Below are positions 22,585-34,191 of a stretch of DNA of 64,000 bases, piece after piece. The notes under the pieces are model-generated. The model had not been told where the DNA came from. It saw only the letters and a list, made by a program, of their open reading frames with translations, and did no database searches. Position 1 is the first letter of the stretch; every line of letters begins with the position of its first letter. This stretch comes from Paulownia fortunei. Its lineage: Eukaryota; Streptophyta; Magnoliopsida; Lamiales; Paulowniaceae. A program made the position numbers and the translations under genes. The stretch is from the NCBI GenBank assembly GCA_019321725.1, contig CM033114.1, positions 12,814,278 to 12,878,277 of the forward strand. Direction: 5' to 3'.

Positions 22585-24306
22585 ATTGAGTTGGCTTTAT
22601 ACCAATAATTTGTATGTCTTTTGATTAACATTTGATTTATTTTCAAGTATTTATATTACTTTTTATGCATTTAGTTTTAAATTTTGTATGTAATGACTAA
22701 AGGAGAAGAAAATGGAAAGAAATACAAAACTTGGTTAAATTTTAGAAGAGCCCTCGTTATAGTGCTATTGTGGGCAGTGTTCATATTTCGATCATAACTC
22801 TATGCTCAAATATCATTTTGACTTGATTCTTGAACCATTATAAGGCCAAAATATATATCTATAACTTCTATGTTCATCACAAATCCATTTATTTTGATTC
22901 AAATAAGAACAATTAGGTTAAAGAGTCTGCACTTTATTACAACTTTCTAGTATAACACATTTTGGTATTGTAGCCATAACGCTTTCCACAGATTTCATAT
23001 TTAGTTGATTCAAGTGGCTATGGAACGAAAGATATAGAGCTACAATTACTTAGAAGACATCAAAAGCCAATTCATCTTAAAAAGAGGTCAAAATGAGTTA
23101 CAAAGGGCTGAACACTATCAAGGAAAAAGGAAAACTGCAGCAACGGCGCCTAGGCACCAAAACATGGCATTTAGGAAAACTACAGCAACAGTGCCTAGGT
23201 GCCAAAACATGGTATTTAGGCATTGAAAATAGAGAGCACGGTGCCTAGGCACCACCAGTCAGCGCCTAGGCACTGAAAAGCAGAAAAGTAGGGTCAAAAT
23301 GGGATTTTTGTCCTCTTTAGGGCATCTCACATCCAATTTTAAGGATTCCAAAAGCCTCCAAGAGAAGAAATTAGTTAGAGAGGGGGGAGAGAAGAGAGAA
23401 CAAGCCAAGAAAAAAGAAAGAAAAGAAGAGAAGAAGACAAGGAGAAGGGGAGATTTCTTCCAAGATTGAGGAAGAAAACATCACGAGGGAAGAAACTCAT
23501 CATTTTTCAAGTTTTATTTCTATCTTTGCTATTTCTCTCTTTAATCATGTTCATGAATATTATTAAGTTGTTACTCATTTTTACCATCATGAACTAATTT
23601 CTTTTTCTAGGGTTGTGATGTACTCTAGTTAAAATATTTTGAATATTTGTATCAATTCAATTCTTGATTTATTTTCAAGTTGAGTTTTCAACATTATTCC
23701 TAATGCTTTCAATTACTTTGCCACTAATTAAATGATTTGCTAATCATATTAACCCGAGAGGTGATATATGTATATAGTTCTAGGTGTAGAAAACCATAAA
23801 TTACATGTGAGATAGGAATATAGTTACATGGTTTGTGTAGTCATGTTTGAAATTCATAGAACCTAATGAATTATTAATTGTTGTAATTCATATAGAAATA
23901 TAGTGGATTAGCAATTGATGATATTTTCATTAGGCCTTGGGAGAGGCTAGTGGATAATTTAGGGATTCTCGGCTATCACTTGGGAAATAAATTAAGATTG
24001 ATGAGATAAAATAATCAATTCAGATTAATTATGGTGAAACATAACCCTAGGCTTTTTAGTTATTGAAATTCATCTTTAATTGCTTTTTATTATTAGTTTA
24101 GTTTAGTGAAATTTAGTTTGTAATCATCAATACATTCTTACGTGTATTCAAATAAAATTAGAGTTAATATATTTTTGGTACTTAATAATTCAATAGTTCT
24201 CATGGGAACGATACTCTATTCATCACTTCATTATTTATTAACGATAACGTATACTTCCATACATAAAATCCACAACAAGTTTTATTCTTGCATGTATTCA
24301 AATACT
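22585..24306 (+). mobile_element. C3 5' LTR (diverged C family)
   Basis: Starts near ATTGAGTTGGCTTTATACC, a decayed form of the C2 start TGATAAGTTGATTTTATACC, and keeps the downstream block through AAGGAGAAGAAAATGGAAAGAAA. It ends just before the remnant primer site TGTCGAGGATTT (24307-24318), the right half of a tRNA-Asp site. It is longer than C2 (about 1.72 kb) and has extra copies of a CCTAGG palindrome (23145-23273). Boundaries are approximate. Confidence 0.7.
23145..23273. repeat. Cluster of four GTGCCTAGGCAC-type palindromes
   Basis: Near-identical self-complementary motifs occur at 23145-23158 (GGCGCCTAGGCACC), 23191-23203 (GTGCCTAGGTGCC), 23241-23252 (GTGCCTAGGCAC, perfect palindrome) and 23262-23273 (GCGCCTAGGCAC), spaced 46, 50 and 21 bases apart. 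The surrounding AAACTGCAGCAAC...AAAACATGG(C/T)ATTTAGG block is also repeated once. The C1 and C2 LTRs have only single diverged relatives (for example ACTAGGCATTG at ~21688, CTTAGGCATTG at ~43070). Confidence 0.8.
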
Positions 24307-24488
24307 TGTCGAGGATTTTTTTGTTTTGTTAATATTGATACCTAGTAACTCTAATTTTAATTTGAATTTTTCTTGAATATATTTTTTTCCTTATTTTTTT
24401 ATTTTTATTTTATCATTTGAGTGTGCCCGTGTTTATAATCGCAGGTGTTTTCTTGTGTATGTGAGATAAGCGGAAAGTGGTAGACAAG

Positions 24489-25330
24489 ATGGCATATAAT
24501 TCATACTATTAGCCAAATGAATATGACATAACAAATCAATCTTCAACTCAACCTTTGGAATTAATCGAGAAGATGCCATTAATGCATTGACTGCTCTGGT
24601 ACGTGAGTCATGTGGTGGTTTTCAAGTAAGAACACAATACCAAGAGAGCAACCGATTTGCATCACCATATGTCGAGCATGCTGAATATGGGTGGAATTAC
24701 AATCAACGGCAAAATTTTCCATTCTCCAACACTTATCAAGGATGGACAAATCATTTTAATGTTTCATGAAGAAATAATGAGAATATGATGTGGCATGCAC
24801 CTAGTTACCCATTGTTAAAGATGAAGCGAAGCCTTGAAGAAGCATTAGCTCAATTCGAACGTACTACCGATTGAATCTTGTTACGAACTGAACCAAGTAA
24901 TCTATCACCAGAGAGGATTTTTTTTTATGAAGCAGTGCCTCGATTAGCAAACACTCAGAGCCAATTTATATTGGAAGCTACAACTAATGTCTAAAATCTA
25001 TCATCACAACTTCAAAACTCGGAGATCCAAAATTGTGAGATGGATAGCATATTTCCAACAAGATATCAAGACAGATTGCCTTACATACACAAGGCAAACG
25101 GAGAGGGTGAAGAACATTGTGATGTTAATTTGCTAAGTGATGAAGAGATTGAAACTATCTTTTGGATTGAAAAATTGATGAAGGATGAACAAGATGTATC
25201 AACACAAATACCTCTAGCAGAGAAAGGAGAAGAACATAGTGATGTTAATTTGTTGAGCGATGAAGAGATTGAAACTATCTTATGGATTCAAAATCTGATC
25301 AAGGATGAACAAGAGGTATCAACATAAATA
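24489..25330 (+). pseudogene. C3 gag-like remnant (C-terminal part)
   Basis: The best reading starts MAYNSYY and shifts frame before 24587. It continues NALTALVRESCGGFQVR, YGWNYNQRQNFPFSNTYQGW, then after single stops MWHAPSYPLLKMKRSLEEAL-QFERTT and, in 25040-25327, MDSIFPTRYQDRLPYIHK followed by two copies of a ~40-residue unit. The W/Q/P/N-rich stretch before a SLEEAL segment resembles the region after the zinc knuckle in Athila gag, which is how I place it. No protease or reverse transcriptase follows. The element looks like a short nonautonomous derivative. Function of the acidic repeat is unknown. Confidence 0.6.
25104..25330 (+). repeat. Tandem ~120-bp coding duplication in C3
   Basis: Two adjacent copies, the first starting near GAAGAACATTGTGATG and the second near GAAGAACATAGTGATG, differ by a few bases and keep the same frame. 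Each encodes EEH(C/S)DVNLLSDEEIETI followed by WI-(K/N)LxKDEQ(D/E)VST. Confidence 0.85.
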
Positions 25331-25967
25331 CCTCTAGTGGATAACAGAGAAGACCAAGAAAATGTTCAACCAAGCCCTTTCAAGAGCTATCACGGGGAGT
25401 TTTTTATCCTCATATTCTACAAAATAACAGGCTTATGTCAAATGTTGTGTAGGATAATATGAGGATCTCATCGCACAAGTGTGAATTGGAGGATCAAGAG
25501 TTGGGATATGGCTAATTAAAACATTATATGATGGAAAATAAAGGTACATTTGACGATGTTGACAAATCTATTATCTATATATATTTCATCATCCCTCACA
25601 TTGAAAATGATAGAAACATCTCTTTCACACAAGGACAACTATTATTGGTCATCAGGCATCCACTTAATAATATACAAAGGGCACTTGATCCCATGCCGGA
25701 TTATGCTCAATATGCTTATCTTTGGGGATCACCTACACTTCTGGAGCATACAAAGGCATGGCATGAGAAACACTTGTAATTGGACCCTGGTTGAGCAAAG
25801 AAGAATTTAGGCTGAAGACTATAAATTAAGCGCTTCTTGGGAGGCAACCCAAGTGTTTTATAATTTATTTATCTTATTTAGTTATTTAAAAGTCTTTTTT
25901 TTTCTTTTAGTTTGATGAATTTTTGTTTGTTTTCATTTCAGGATCCAACTCAAGTTTGGGATAGGAG
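25331..25967 (+). other. C3 3' internal region and polypurine tract
   Basis: Mostly noncoding, with one open frame of 83 codons (25528-25779: GQLLLVIRHPLNNIQRALDP, YAQYAYLWGSPTLLEHTKAW) that I cannot assign. The block AAGCGCTTCTTGGGAGGCAACCC (25829-25851) is a signature I know from plant Athila-type elements just after their coding region. ACTCAAGTTTGGGATAGGA (25948-25966) is the polypurine tract, and TGATAT (25968-25973) is all that remains of the 3' LTR before B2. Confidence 0.65.
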
Positions 25968-25973
25968 TGATAT

Positions 25974-27917
25974 TGTAATACCCAAGCCTCACACTACATG
26001 CTACTTATATGCTAATTTTCATTAACATCTTCATCACATCTTTTATAGCATTCTTAATCATTATGCCTCAAATGCTATCACTTGATGTTAATAGTTGAGA
26101 TCCTACAACCTAATTAATTAATTCTATATTTAGATAAGATAAATAATAGATTGATCAATATAGTGGATATTCATAGGTTATATGTTATAATTTTAGAAGT
26201 GTTAAAGGTGTCACTAGTAAGCTTATATGATTCAATTCAAATTGATCGGGGTGTTTTAAAGGTATACCTCCACAGATTAACATACTTGGGATATTGGACA
26301 TGATATAATATGATTTAAGTATCATATTACAAGGTTCATATGTGCATGTGATTTTAGAAAATGAAAACTAGACAATCATTTAACGATCGGGTGTCAATCG
26401 GTTTAGAGACCGAATGAACGGTTAAGAAATTAGGGCAAACAATTATTATTCGATCATATAGCAATTAAAATAGGTTGTAAATAGATAAATAAGTAATGAG
26501 AAACACTAGATTAGGTCTGTATAAGGTGTGAAAAATATCAAATTTGAACCACAACTTGACACCTCAACCTTGCCATCTCAAGCTTCCACCTCAACCTTTC
26601 TTCATATCTATCCTTGAACCACGACCAAAAACTATTTTTTGAACTATTTCACTTCCAAAACATTCATATTGAATGTTAGAAATTTCTCTCAAGTAATTCC
26701 AAGTAAAGAAAAAAAGTGAAGGAAGCAAAGGGAAGTAAGGAGGAGCAAGTTGAATCTAAAATCTGCGCACAGGTGAGCTTTAATTCATGTTTTTTATTTA
26801 TGTTCTTGAATTGTTTGATGGTTTATGATTTTTAAAGCTTCTATTATTGATTATAATCATGTTAGGATGTTATTTGTGGTCTTATAATTCACAAAAGAAG
26901 GATTTTTAGTTGCAAAATCACAATAAAAATCACTAGGGATAGAAACTATATACTTGCTGATTTTTTATATTTATGCTTTATATAGGTATCATAACTTGAT
27001 TAAAACCTGTGTATTTCACCATATATGTGTTTATATATGATTCTAGGTGATGTATGTAAGTTTATAAAGGTTATAAATTGTAATATAGTGTGATAATTAA
27101 AGAGGTGCTCGAAACTGTCTTCTTTGAAATTCAGATTCTGTCCTATGTGAATGGTACTGGTTTTACATAAATAAATCCAATAGTTTTGGTAGTACTTTGA
27201 CCTGGTTGTCTCCTTATATATGTTATCTAAGTATGGTGAAAATTTTGGAGTGATTGAATATACTTAAGGGTGCCAAAACTATTAATGTCATGAAGTGTGC
27301 AAAACTGTCACGGTAGGAAAGCATTCTGTTTCAGTATGACATGAAGAGAGCTGAACTTGGGAAGATATATCCATGATTTTTAGCAATTCTATGATATGGT
27401 TACATTTATATACATTTTATCCAAGTATGGTAAAAATTTGGGAGTGATTGGATATGCTTAGGGATGTCAAAATTATCATACAACTAAATTGGATAGCAAG
27501 AAAATATGAAAATGTGAATCTGCCCCATTTTATAACTTAGCATATTTCAACCTAGACATGTTACTATTGAGTGGTAACAATTAGGTACATGATATTAGAG
27601 TTATATTACTTCAATTATATGATGTTTACATGTATCTAGGATGAGAAATTAAGGTATTTGAGGGACTAGATTGGGTTCTAGTTTGTGAAAGAATGATTGT
27701 TACCTAGATAGCTTGGTGTTTAAGGTCTCAGTATGATATTTTATCCTTTCAACTTGCCAAATTGGGAATGGCGCTTGATGTTGGATAATATTATAGGATA
27801 TTTTACATCTAAGATTGGAGATGAACAATAAATAAATCTAGACTAAGCCACCAACCAAGTGAAAGGTAAGTAAAGATCCATTCGCAACTACAATGCACGA
27901 ACATAGTATGTCTTGAA
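25974..27917 (+). mobile_element. B2, truncated family-B LTR
   Basis: Starts TGTAATACCCAAGCC directly after the C3 LTR start and aligns with B3's 3' LTR in order: ACATACTTGGGATATTGGACATG, the ATCGGTTTAGAGACCGAATGAACGG block, GGTTGTCTCCTTATATATGTTATCTAAG, and CCAACCAAGTGAAAGGTAAGTAAAG. It breaks off at about 27917, after GCAACTACAATGC-CGAACATAGTATG, so roughly the last 0.9-1.0 kb is absent. It keeps the ~870-bp block that B3's 5' LTR lacks, which shows the long form to be ancestral. Confidence 0.82.
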
Positions 27918-28406
27918 GCATTTTTACCTAATGTGTTGATGATATTAAATTTGACTTTTAGGGAAATGTGAGAGGTAAATATTTATAAAAAGAGACAAAT
28001 TTACCTAAAACACATTTTAAATTAGATTTTCATAAATTGAAAAGATTTTTGATAATTTTTGCTAACAAATTTATCCCTCGATTGACAAATTTCTAGCACA
28101 ATTTTTTGTTAATCGCTCACGTAAAAATCCTTTCACCTTGATGAAATCTAATAATGATTACTAATAATCCACCCCCCATGATTGTTTTCAAGCACTCATT
28201 TTCCACTCTATACTTCTATAAATTCCATTGTAGATGTGATTTTTCCAGATGCATTAAATTGATAAATAGAGAAATAGTGTTAGATATTTAGAATATAATC
28301 ATATTATCATAAATATCATATTTAATAAAAATTTAAGAAATAAAGTTGAACTTGATTTATATAAACATGGTAATTGAGATGTTTTATTATTCGGTAGGAG
28401 GAAGAG
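27918..28406. other. Unassigned A+T-rich stretch
   Basis: About 490 bases between the B2 break and a possible transposon end. No frame longer than a few tens of codons, no match to any other part of the window that I can see, and no recognised motif. It may be the last piece of older host DNA or the inside of another decayed element. Confidence 0.5.
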
Positions 28407-28465
28407 CTCTACAACAAGAAAAAAAATTAATTTAGTGACAAAGTCAAGAAATTTCATCGATGATT
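28407..28465 (+). mobile_element. Possible CACTA (En/Spm) transposon end, truncated
   Basis: CTCTACAACAAGAAAAAA followed by TTTAGTGACAAAG resembles the CACTACAA(C/G)AAAA terminus and the subterminal TTTAG(C/T)GAC repeats of plant CACTA elements, with one base changed in the first five. It is cut within ~60 bases by A2, so neither the other end nor the 3-bp target duplication can be checked. Confidence 0.3.
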
Positions 28466-30121
28466 CGGTTTTTCAACCTTAAGTATTTGCCACCATTTGT
28501 TGGGTCCGTCGGTCCCTCCCGCGTCCCTTGTCTACCCGACCATCAATCAAGTACCATACTTCTTTTTCAAAAACCTCATTATATTCTTAATAGTGTCATG
28601 CTTCATGAACCATAAATGCATCAAACATTACATCATTTGACAAATAATAACAATCACATTAAAACATGAACAATATTATATGATTCTTGTGATACAACAA
28701 ATGAAAGCTTCAACTTACCTCAAGTCCACTTTGTGGCAAGTGAAAAGACCAATCTCTTTGGAAGATATGATGTGTTAAAGGCCTAACAGAATCAAATCAT
28801 GTACCATTTAATATCCTTTTTATAAATCATTTAGTCTATTCTAGTTAAAATTCATATATACTTTTCAATCTTTTGTAAATAATTCCATATCAATTACATA
28901 ACCTTAAAAATAATGCATACTCCATATTTTACTACTAATTCAAGACATTAAACATTAAGGCAACCACTAAATAACTAATAATTCAAACATAATTATTAGG
29001 GCAGCCCCTAAAACATGAACACAATCCGAATTAAAATGACGTAAACTTTATTCTAACTTAAATTGATTCTAACCTTCAATTAAGCAAACTAATTGCTATT
29101 GTTCACAATCATTTGTAGTCACCTTCAAACACAATATAAGCATTATAAAATCAATAGAAACAAGTAAATTAAATAATTTCACAAGACTATCAATTTTGCT
29201 AAAAACTAGCTTAATTAACTTGGTTTTGGCTTCAAGTGTAACTTACTTAAGTTTTCAATCATACAAAAATATACTAAAACATGTAACCATCTAAGATACT
29301 AAAAATTCATCATAAGAAACATTGAAAAAGAATATACCTTGATTAAGTTGGAATTAAGCTTCAAAATTAACAGTTTTCAAACTTAAAAAGGGTGGAACTT
29401 GTTCTAGTTTGTGTTCTATGAATTCCTATGGATTGAATTCAATTTTTGTGAGTACGAGAGTGCAGAAATTTGGGAGAAACTTAGGAGAATAGGGGCTGGT
29501 CATTTTTGAGGTGCTTCCACAAGAATATGGATGAAAATAATTTTTTTGACCTTTCAAAGAGAGGTAACTGGAGGGTGATGATTGGTTGCATCATGTTTGG
29601 TGTCTTCTCATGCCAAAGGCCACATTCATGGGCTAAGAAGATGACAAAAATTGATTCTTTGGTGTTATAATCAATTGCAATGCGGTTTAAAATGGTTTTA
29701 TGTAACCTAGTCAACTAACCAATCAAATTGCACCATTTTGCTTACTTTTAATTCTTAGCCAAATGTAACATATTTCAAGTAAATATTTAGGCAATTAATC
29801 ACTTTAGCATATAACTAGTATGGAGCAATACAAATAATTTATTTCATGGCCATTCAACGCATCAATCTTCCTTAACCGAGATACCAAGCTTTTCACTGCA
29901 AAAAGGCACTTAAGGAATATGTTAAATCAAGAAACAACAGTTTGATCTCATATTTCATGTACTAATGCATGTTAAAGCATAACTAGAGCATATAATAACA
30001 ATTATTCAAGTTCGTGCAATCATGCTATTTGTATGCCATAATTTAATAATACACATTGATTAGATGCATATTCATGCAAGATGCTTATTATTGGCTATGT
30101 AGGAGAGAATTGGGCATTACA
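28466..30121 (-). mobile_element. A2, truncated family-A LTR in the C1 RT gene
   Basis: Begins in mid-LTR (TTTTTCAACCTTAAGTATTTGCC, matching A1 near 5305) and runs to the proper terminus GGGCATTACA. It contains the block that A4 lacks (28760-29330). On its right, C1 reverse-transcriptase code starts at once, and the minus-strand RT frame runs a few codons into the LTR. The outer ~600 bases and the left flank are lost. Confidence 0.82.
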
Positions 30122-30904
30122 CATTAAATGGCATTTCTCCCAATTTAAAACAAGGTTAGTCTCATCACATCTTTGCAAAACAAGAGAAAGATTATGTAGA
30201 CATAAATCGAATGAGGAGCCAAATACTGAAAAATCATCTATAAAAATTTCCATTATGTTTTCTACCATATCGTGAAAAATTGCCATCATGCGTCTTTGAA
30301 ATGTGGTTGGGGCATTACATAATCCAAATGGCATTCTTCAAAAAGTAAAAGTACCATAAGGGCTTGTGAATGTTGTTTTCTCTTGATCTTTGGGTGCTAT
30401 GACAATTTGATTGTACCCTGAATAACCATTAAGAAAATAATAGTATTGATAAATGGTCCTTACGAGTAGCTTTGTTAAGTTTTATATAATCATTACATAC
30501 TCGCCAACATATGGCCATTCTTGTTGGTATTAGTTCATTGTTATCATTTTGAATTATGGTCATGCCACCTTTTTTGGAACTACTTAAACCGAACTCACCC
30601 AAGAACTATCATAAATTGCATAAATAATTCTATCATTCAACCATTTCAAGACCTCAATTCTTACAACCTTTTTCATTGTAGGATTTAGTCTACATTAATG
30701 TTCAATAGATGGTTTGTAAGATTCTTCCATTAAGATTTTATGCATAGTAATTGAAGGATTAATACCTTTTAAATCAGAAATTGACCAACTAATAGTAGAT
30801 TTTTGCTCTCTTAAAATACGAAGCAACTTTTCAACCTCTAAAGGAGACAGAGATGCTGAAACTATTATCGGATAAGTGTTGTTAGCACCTAGAAATTCAT
30901 ACAC
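30122..30904 (-). pseudogene. C1 reverse transcriptase (N-terminal part) and linker
   Basis: Minus strand from 30904: MYEFLGANNTYPIIVSASLS, LEVEKLLRILREQKSTISWS, DLKGINPSITMHKILMEE (the conserved stretch between protease and RT in Athila-type elements). RT follows with YAIYDSSWVSSV and VVPKKVA, NGYSGYNQIVIAPKDQEKTT, GTFTF, then MPFGLCNAPTTFQRRM and IFIDDFSVFGSSFDLC containing the catalytic Asp pair, and NLVLNWEKCHLM. Several stops break the 5' part; from 30334 down it is open. It is truncated by A2 right after the WEKCH block, so thumb, RNase H and integrase are missing. Confidence 0.9.
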
Positions 30905-30934
30905 AAATGCTCTAGAAATTCATACACAAATGCT
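30889..30934. repeat. 23-bp tandem duplication
   Basis: CTAGAAATTCATACACAAATGCT occurs twice in direct succession (30889-30911 and 30912-30934). It sits at the start of the linker just upstream of the open 30695-30904 frame. Confidence 0.85.
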
Positions 30935-31382
30935 CGAGAAGTGCTTTCAACTCCAGTTATATTATTTGTTCCTTAATTGTGGTATCCCCATTATTTCCTT
31001 GCATTTATCCTTCTTCAACTCCACCTCTCACGATTCAAGAAAGATAAAGTAATGCATTGAATCCTCATTATCAATATCAAGATGATTACCTTGCATTATG
31101 GAATGACAATACATTATTCAAGGTTCAGTAGGAATTTGTTTGAAAAAGTTATCATGCAAGCAAGTTTCTAACATTTCAATCCTATTATAAGTATGTGGTT
31201 CCTCTTGGAACATCAATGCATGATAATATTAAACATCACTTCATCCTCATTAACTTTTAGAGTTAATTCACTACGTTGCACATTAATCAAAGCACGCCCG
31301 GTAGCAAGGAATGGTCTACCAGTAATTAAAGAAATTTCTTGGTCTTTCTCCATATCTAAGACCAGAAAATTTGTAGGAAATA

Positions 31383-31601
31383 TTAATTTATCAATACATC
31401 TTCAAAAACTCCTCTTGGATAGGTAAGAGACCTATCCACCAATTGCAATGTGATAGTGGATGGCTTGACTTCTCCAATTCTTAATTTCCTAAAAATAGAA
31501 AGTGGCATCAAATTAATGCTTGCTCCAAGATCACTTAATGCTTTATCAAAGAAAGATCCTCCTATGGTACAAGGAATAGTAAAACTCCATAGATCCTTCA
31601 A
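31383..31601 (-). pseudogene. C1 protease
   Basis: 72 codons on the minus strand: FTIPCTIGGSFFDKALSDLG, the active-site block DLGASINLMPLSIFRKL, then ITLQLVDRSLTYPRGVFEDVL. This is the Athila-type aspartic protease. It ends at a stop before the usual VDKFxxPVDFxVLD block; traces of that follow at 31200-31380 (FLVLDMEKDQEI-like and PFLATGRALI-like). It lies between gag and RT as expected. Confidence 0.88.
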
Positions 31602-32650
31602 TTTTTTAGGAAGCTTTTTCTATAAAATGACACTACACTCTTCTGTGAGATTCACAGTTTTAAACTCCACCAATCATTTTTTCTTGACATCACATCTTTC
31701 ATGATTTTGGCGTAGTTGGGCATTTGCTCAAGACATCTGCAAAAGGAAAATTAATATGAATTTTCTTGAAGATTTCCAAAAATTTTGCAAATTGTGAATC
31801 AATCTTTTTCTTTTGAATTTTTTGTGGAAAAGGAATGGGAACATTAAATTTAGAAGTTTCAAAGCCTGTTTGTTTATTGAATGCTTTCTTCTTCCTTTGG
31901 TTGTTCCTCCATAGGACTTTGACCAGAACTGCTTGCCATTGGCTCACTAATGTTAGAACTTTTCATTTTTGGCCCCTTGATTTTAGTTCCACTACAAAGT
32001 TGGATGGCTTTGCAATGCTCCATTGGATTGTTTTTTGTATCACTTGAAAAGTTTCCTTTATGTTTTTGAGCAATAAATTCAATAGCAAGCTATCAAATTT
32101 GAGTCTCCATTGATTTCATTTAAGCTCCTAAACTTGAAGCTAGTTGACCCAATTGAGTATCAATGTTGTCTATCTTTATTTCATCCCTATTAAATCGGGC
32201 TCTTGTCTCGCCAATGAAAGTGCTGATCAAATTCTTCAAAGATGCCTTTTTTCTCATCTACTTGAGGGTTGGAATATGGTGGATTGTTGTAACCCAGTGG
32301 GAGGTTGAAGCACATTTTGATTGTTGGTGTAGGAAAAATTCTCAAGATTTCTAAGCCCCGGATGGTAGTGAAGTAATTGATTTCCCCTTAATTAAAATTA
32401 TGATTATTAACAAAATTTACCTGCTCATTACCTTTGGTTGTGTCAACTCTTTTTGCTGCTCTAATAGCTCAAAGAGTCCGCTCAATTTTTGTATCAAAAT
32501 AACCCAAGTCAAAATTCCTAGTCTTACGTATACAAATAAATATAATCCAATGCAAGACAAGACAACATCAAAATACAAGAAGAAAGTAAAAATAATCTAA
32601 ACTAAAATCAAGACTAAGTCATAACAATATTAATATAATTATGATAAAAC
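31602..32650 (-). pseudogene. C1 gag C-terminal region
   Basis: The minus strand carries the end of Athila gag: a degraded segment with GLEILRIFPTPTIKMCFN and QVDEKKGIFEEF near 32240-32360, also present in C2 at 44460-44600, then QWQAVLVKVLWRNNQRKKKA, NVPIPFPQKIQKKKIDSQFA and FLEIFKKIHINFPFADVLSK (31699-31947). Many stops. The N-terminal capsid portion is missing, as in C2: between the primer site and this region there is room for only ~250 bases. Both copies may therefore stem from one internally deleted parent. Confidence 0.75.
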
Positions 32651-32651
32651 A

Positions 32652-32662
32652 ATCCCCGACAA
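32652..32662 (-). other. C1 primer-site remnant
   Basis: On the minus strand TTGTCGGGGAT follows the LTR directly. C2 has TGGCGCCATTGTCGGGGAT at the same place, so the TGGCGCC core and the last LTR bases have been deleted in C1. Confidence 0.7.
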
Positions 32663-34191
32663 TTTGTGAAATATTTTACAAACCGCAAGTGCACGGTGTT
32701 AAGTTTTAGTATAACGGCCAGTTGAGTATCGTATCGACAAGGATTATAATCAAAAATTACAGCAAGTACCATAGTTCAAATAGTCTCAATTTTATCTAGA
32801 AAATTAAGTGATGACTAAATAAAGTAAAATATAAAAATTACAAAATACAAGAGTGAGTTATTAGAAGTAATACAATAAACACCTTCTTCCTTCCAAAACA
32901 TAACAATTCAAGTCAACAATGTATGTAAATTAAGAATTCCTAAGCTCGTCAATTCTCTCTCTTGAGTGTCGAATTGATTAACAGTTCTAATATGAATTTC
33001 AATATCTTTATAGAAACTCAATAATAAAACTCTACAAAAGTTTAATGAATTCTTCTTCAAAACTTAAAAGGTTTCATAAGCTTCTCAATTCTATGATTCT
33101 TAGATTATGCTATCTTTATGATCATGTATAATCTTCTCTCTCTCAAGTATTGAATCTCATACATCAAACACTCTCAATTAATGGCCAAATAATCAAGATG
33201 CAATACTAAGCAAGATAACAAAAACAAGATGAATAACTTGAACTAATATTGTTTGGAATTCAAAACAAAGAATCAAATAAGGATACATCATCCTCTAGAA
33301 AGAAAGGTTTAGTTCATCATGCATGAATATAACTTCAAGATATACATAACAAAGAACATGGAAATTGTTCACCAATTTGTGAAGTGAGAGGAATGATTGA
33401 AACTCTCATTGTCTCCAAGAATGACTTTCTTGCTAACAAGAATCTCCTCCTTCTATCCAACAACACTTTTTCTGTCAAGAACATCTTCTCACATCCAAGA
33501 ATCTCTTTGGAGGCTCTTTGGGGTCCTTAATATCAGATGGGAGGAGCCCAAAGGAAGGATAAAAACCTGTTTGGCCCTTTTTATCCACGTGGCAATGCGT
33601 AGACTCTGATCGGACAGTTAGGCACTGAACATTCTATCCAAAACCTATTTCTCTAGCGTATGCAGCCTCTTAAAACTAATTTTTGACAGCTTTCTATGCC
33701 AAATCGGCTTTTAGTGTCTATATAAAATTTATATTCTTATCTCTTAGCTTTTGATATCATCATGAATCATCTCAATAGGACATATGTGGACAGATTTAAG
33801 CCTAAAATACCAAGATATGTTATACAAGAAATTTTCAGTCTAGTGTTGACTCTTGAACTCAATGTTTCTCATTAAAATCATAGGAACTAGATTTTATGAT
33901 AAACATAAAAGTTGTAGATATATTTCTTATCTTTCCAATAAATTAAGAATCAAGTTAATATGATATTGGAGAAAAGACATATGATTGAAATACAAACACT
34001 GTCATTAGTAGCAACACAATACGGATTCTTCAACATTTCAACCAAGTTTTTGTTTTCTTTCCATTTTCTTCTTCTTTTGTCATTACCTACAGAATTTCAA
34101 AATAAATGCATAAAAAGTAGCAAAAACTCTTGAAAAAAATCAAATATTAATCAAAATGTATATGAATTATTCGTATAAGATGAACTTATCA
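32663..34191 (-). mobile_element. C1 5' LTR (right copy)
   Basis: TTTGTGAAATATTTTAC...TGAACTTATCA, partner of 20697-22269. Its left edge has lost a few terminal bases with the primer site. An open frame at 33397-33609 is not conserved in the partner. Confidence 0.87.

Larger units (their letters stand above)
20697..34191 (-). mobile_element. C1, Athila-like Ty3/Gypsy element with nested insertions
   Basis: C1 is bounded by LTRs at 20697-22269 and 32663-34191 with a perfect 5-bp TSD, and lies in the reverse-transcriptase gene of E. The polypurine tract inside the left LTR and the primer-site remnant inside the right LTR give minus orientation. From the 5' side its interior has gag C-terminus, protease and the first part of reverse transcriptase, then is cut by truncated A2. 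After that come an unassigned stretch, a B2 LTR fragment, C3 (+), and finally C1's own short 3' end (22270-22584). Its RNase H and integrase are gone. Hand comparison of the LTRs shows roughly one difference in seven bases, so it is old. Confidence 0.85.

Noticed and set aside
25528..25779. 83-codon frame in C3 with an SFTQGQLLLVIRHPL segment as a possible new domain
   Set aside because: Only one copy is seen, it is out of frame with the upstream ORF, and it sits before the Athila-type GGGAGGCAACCC block. More likely a broken piece of the element's own ORF.
28466..30121. A2 as a complete solo LTR
   Set aside because: Only one proper terminus (GGGCATTACA) exists. The other side starts in mid-LTR and no TSD can be found.
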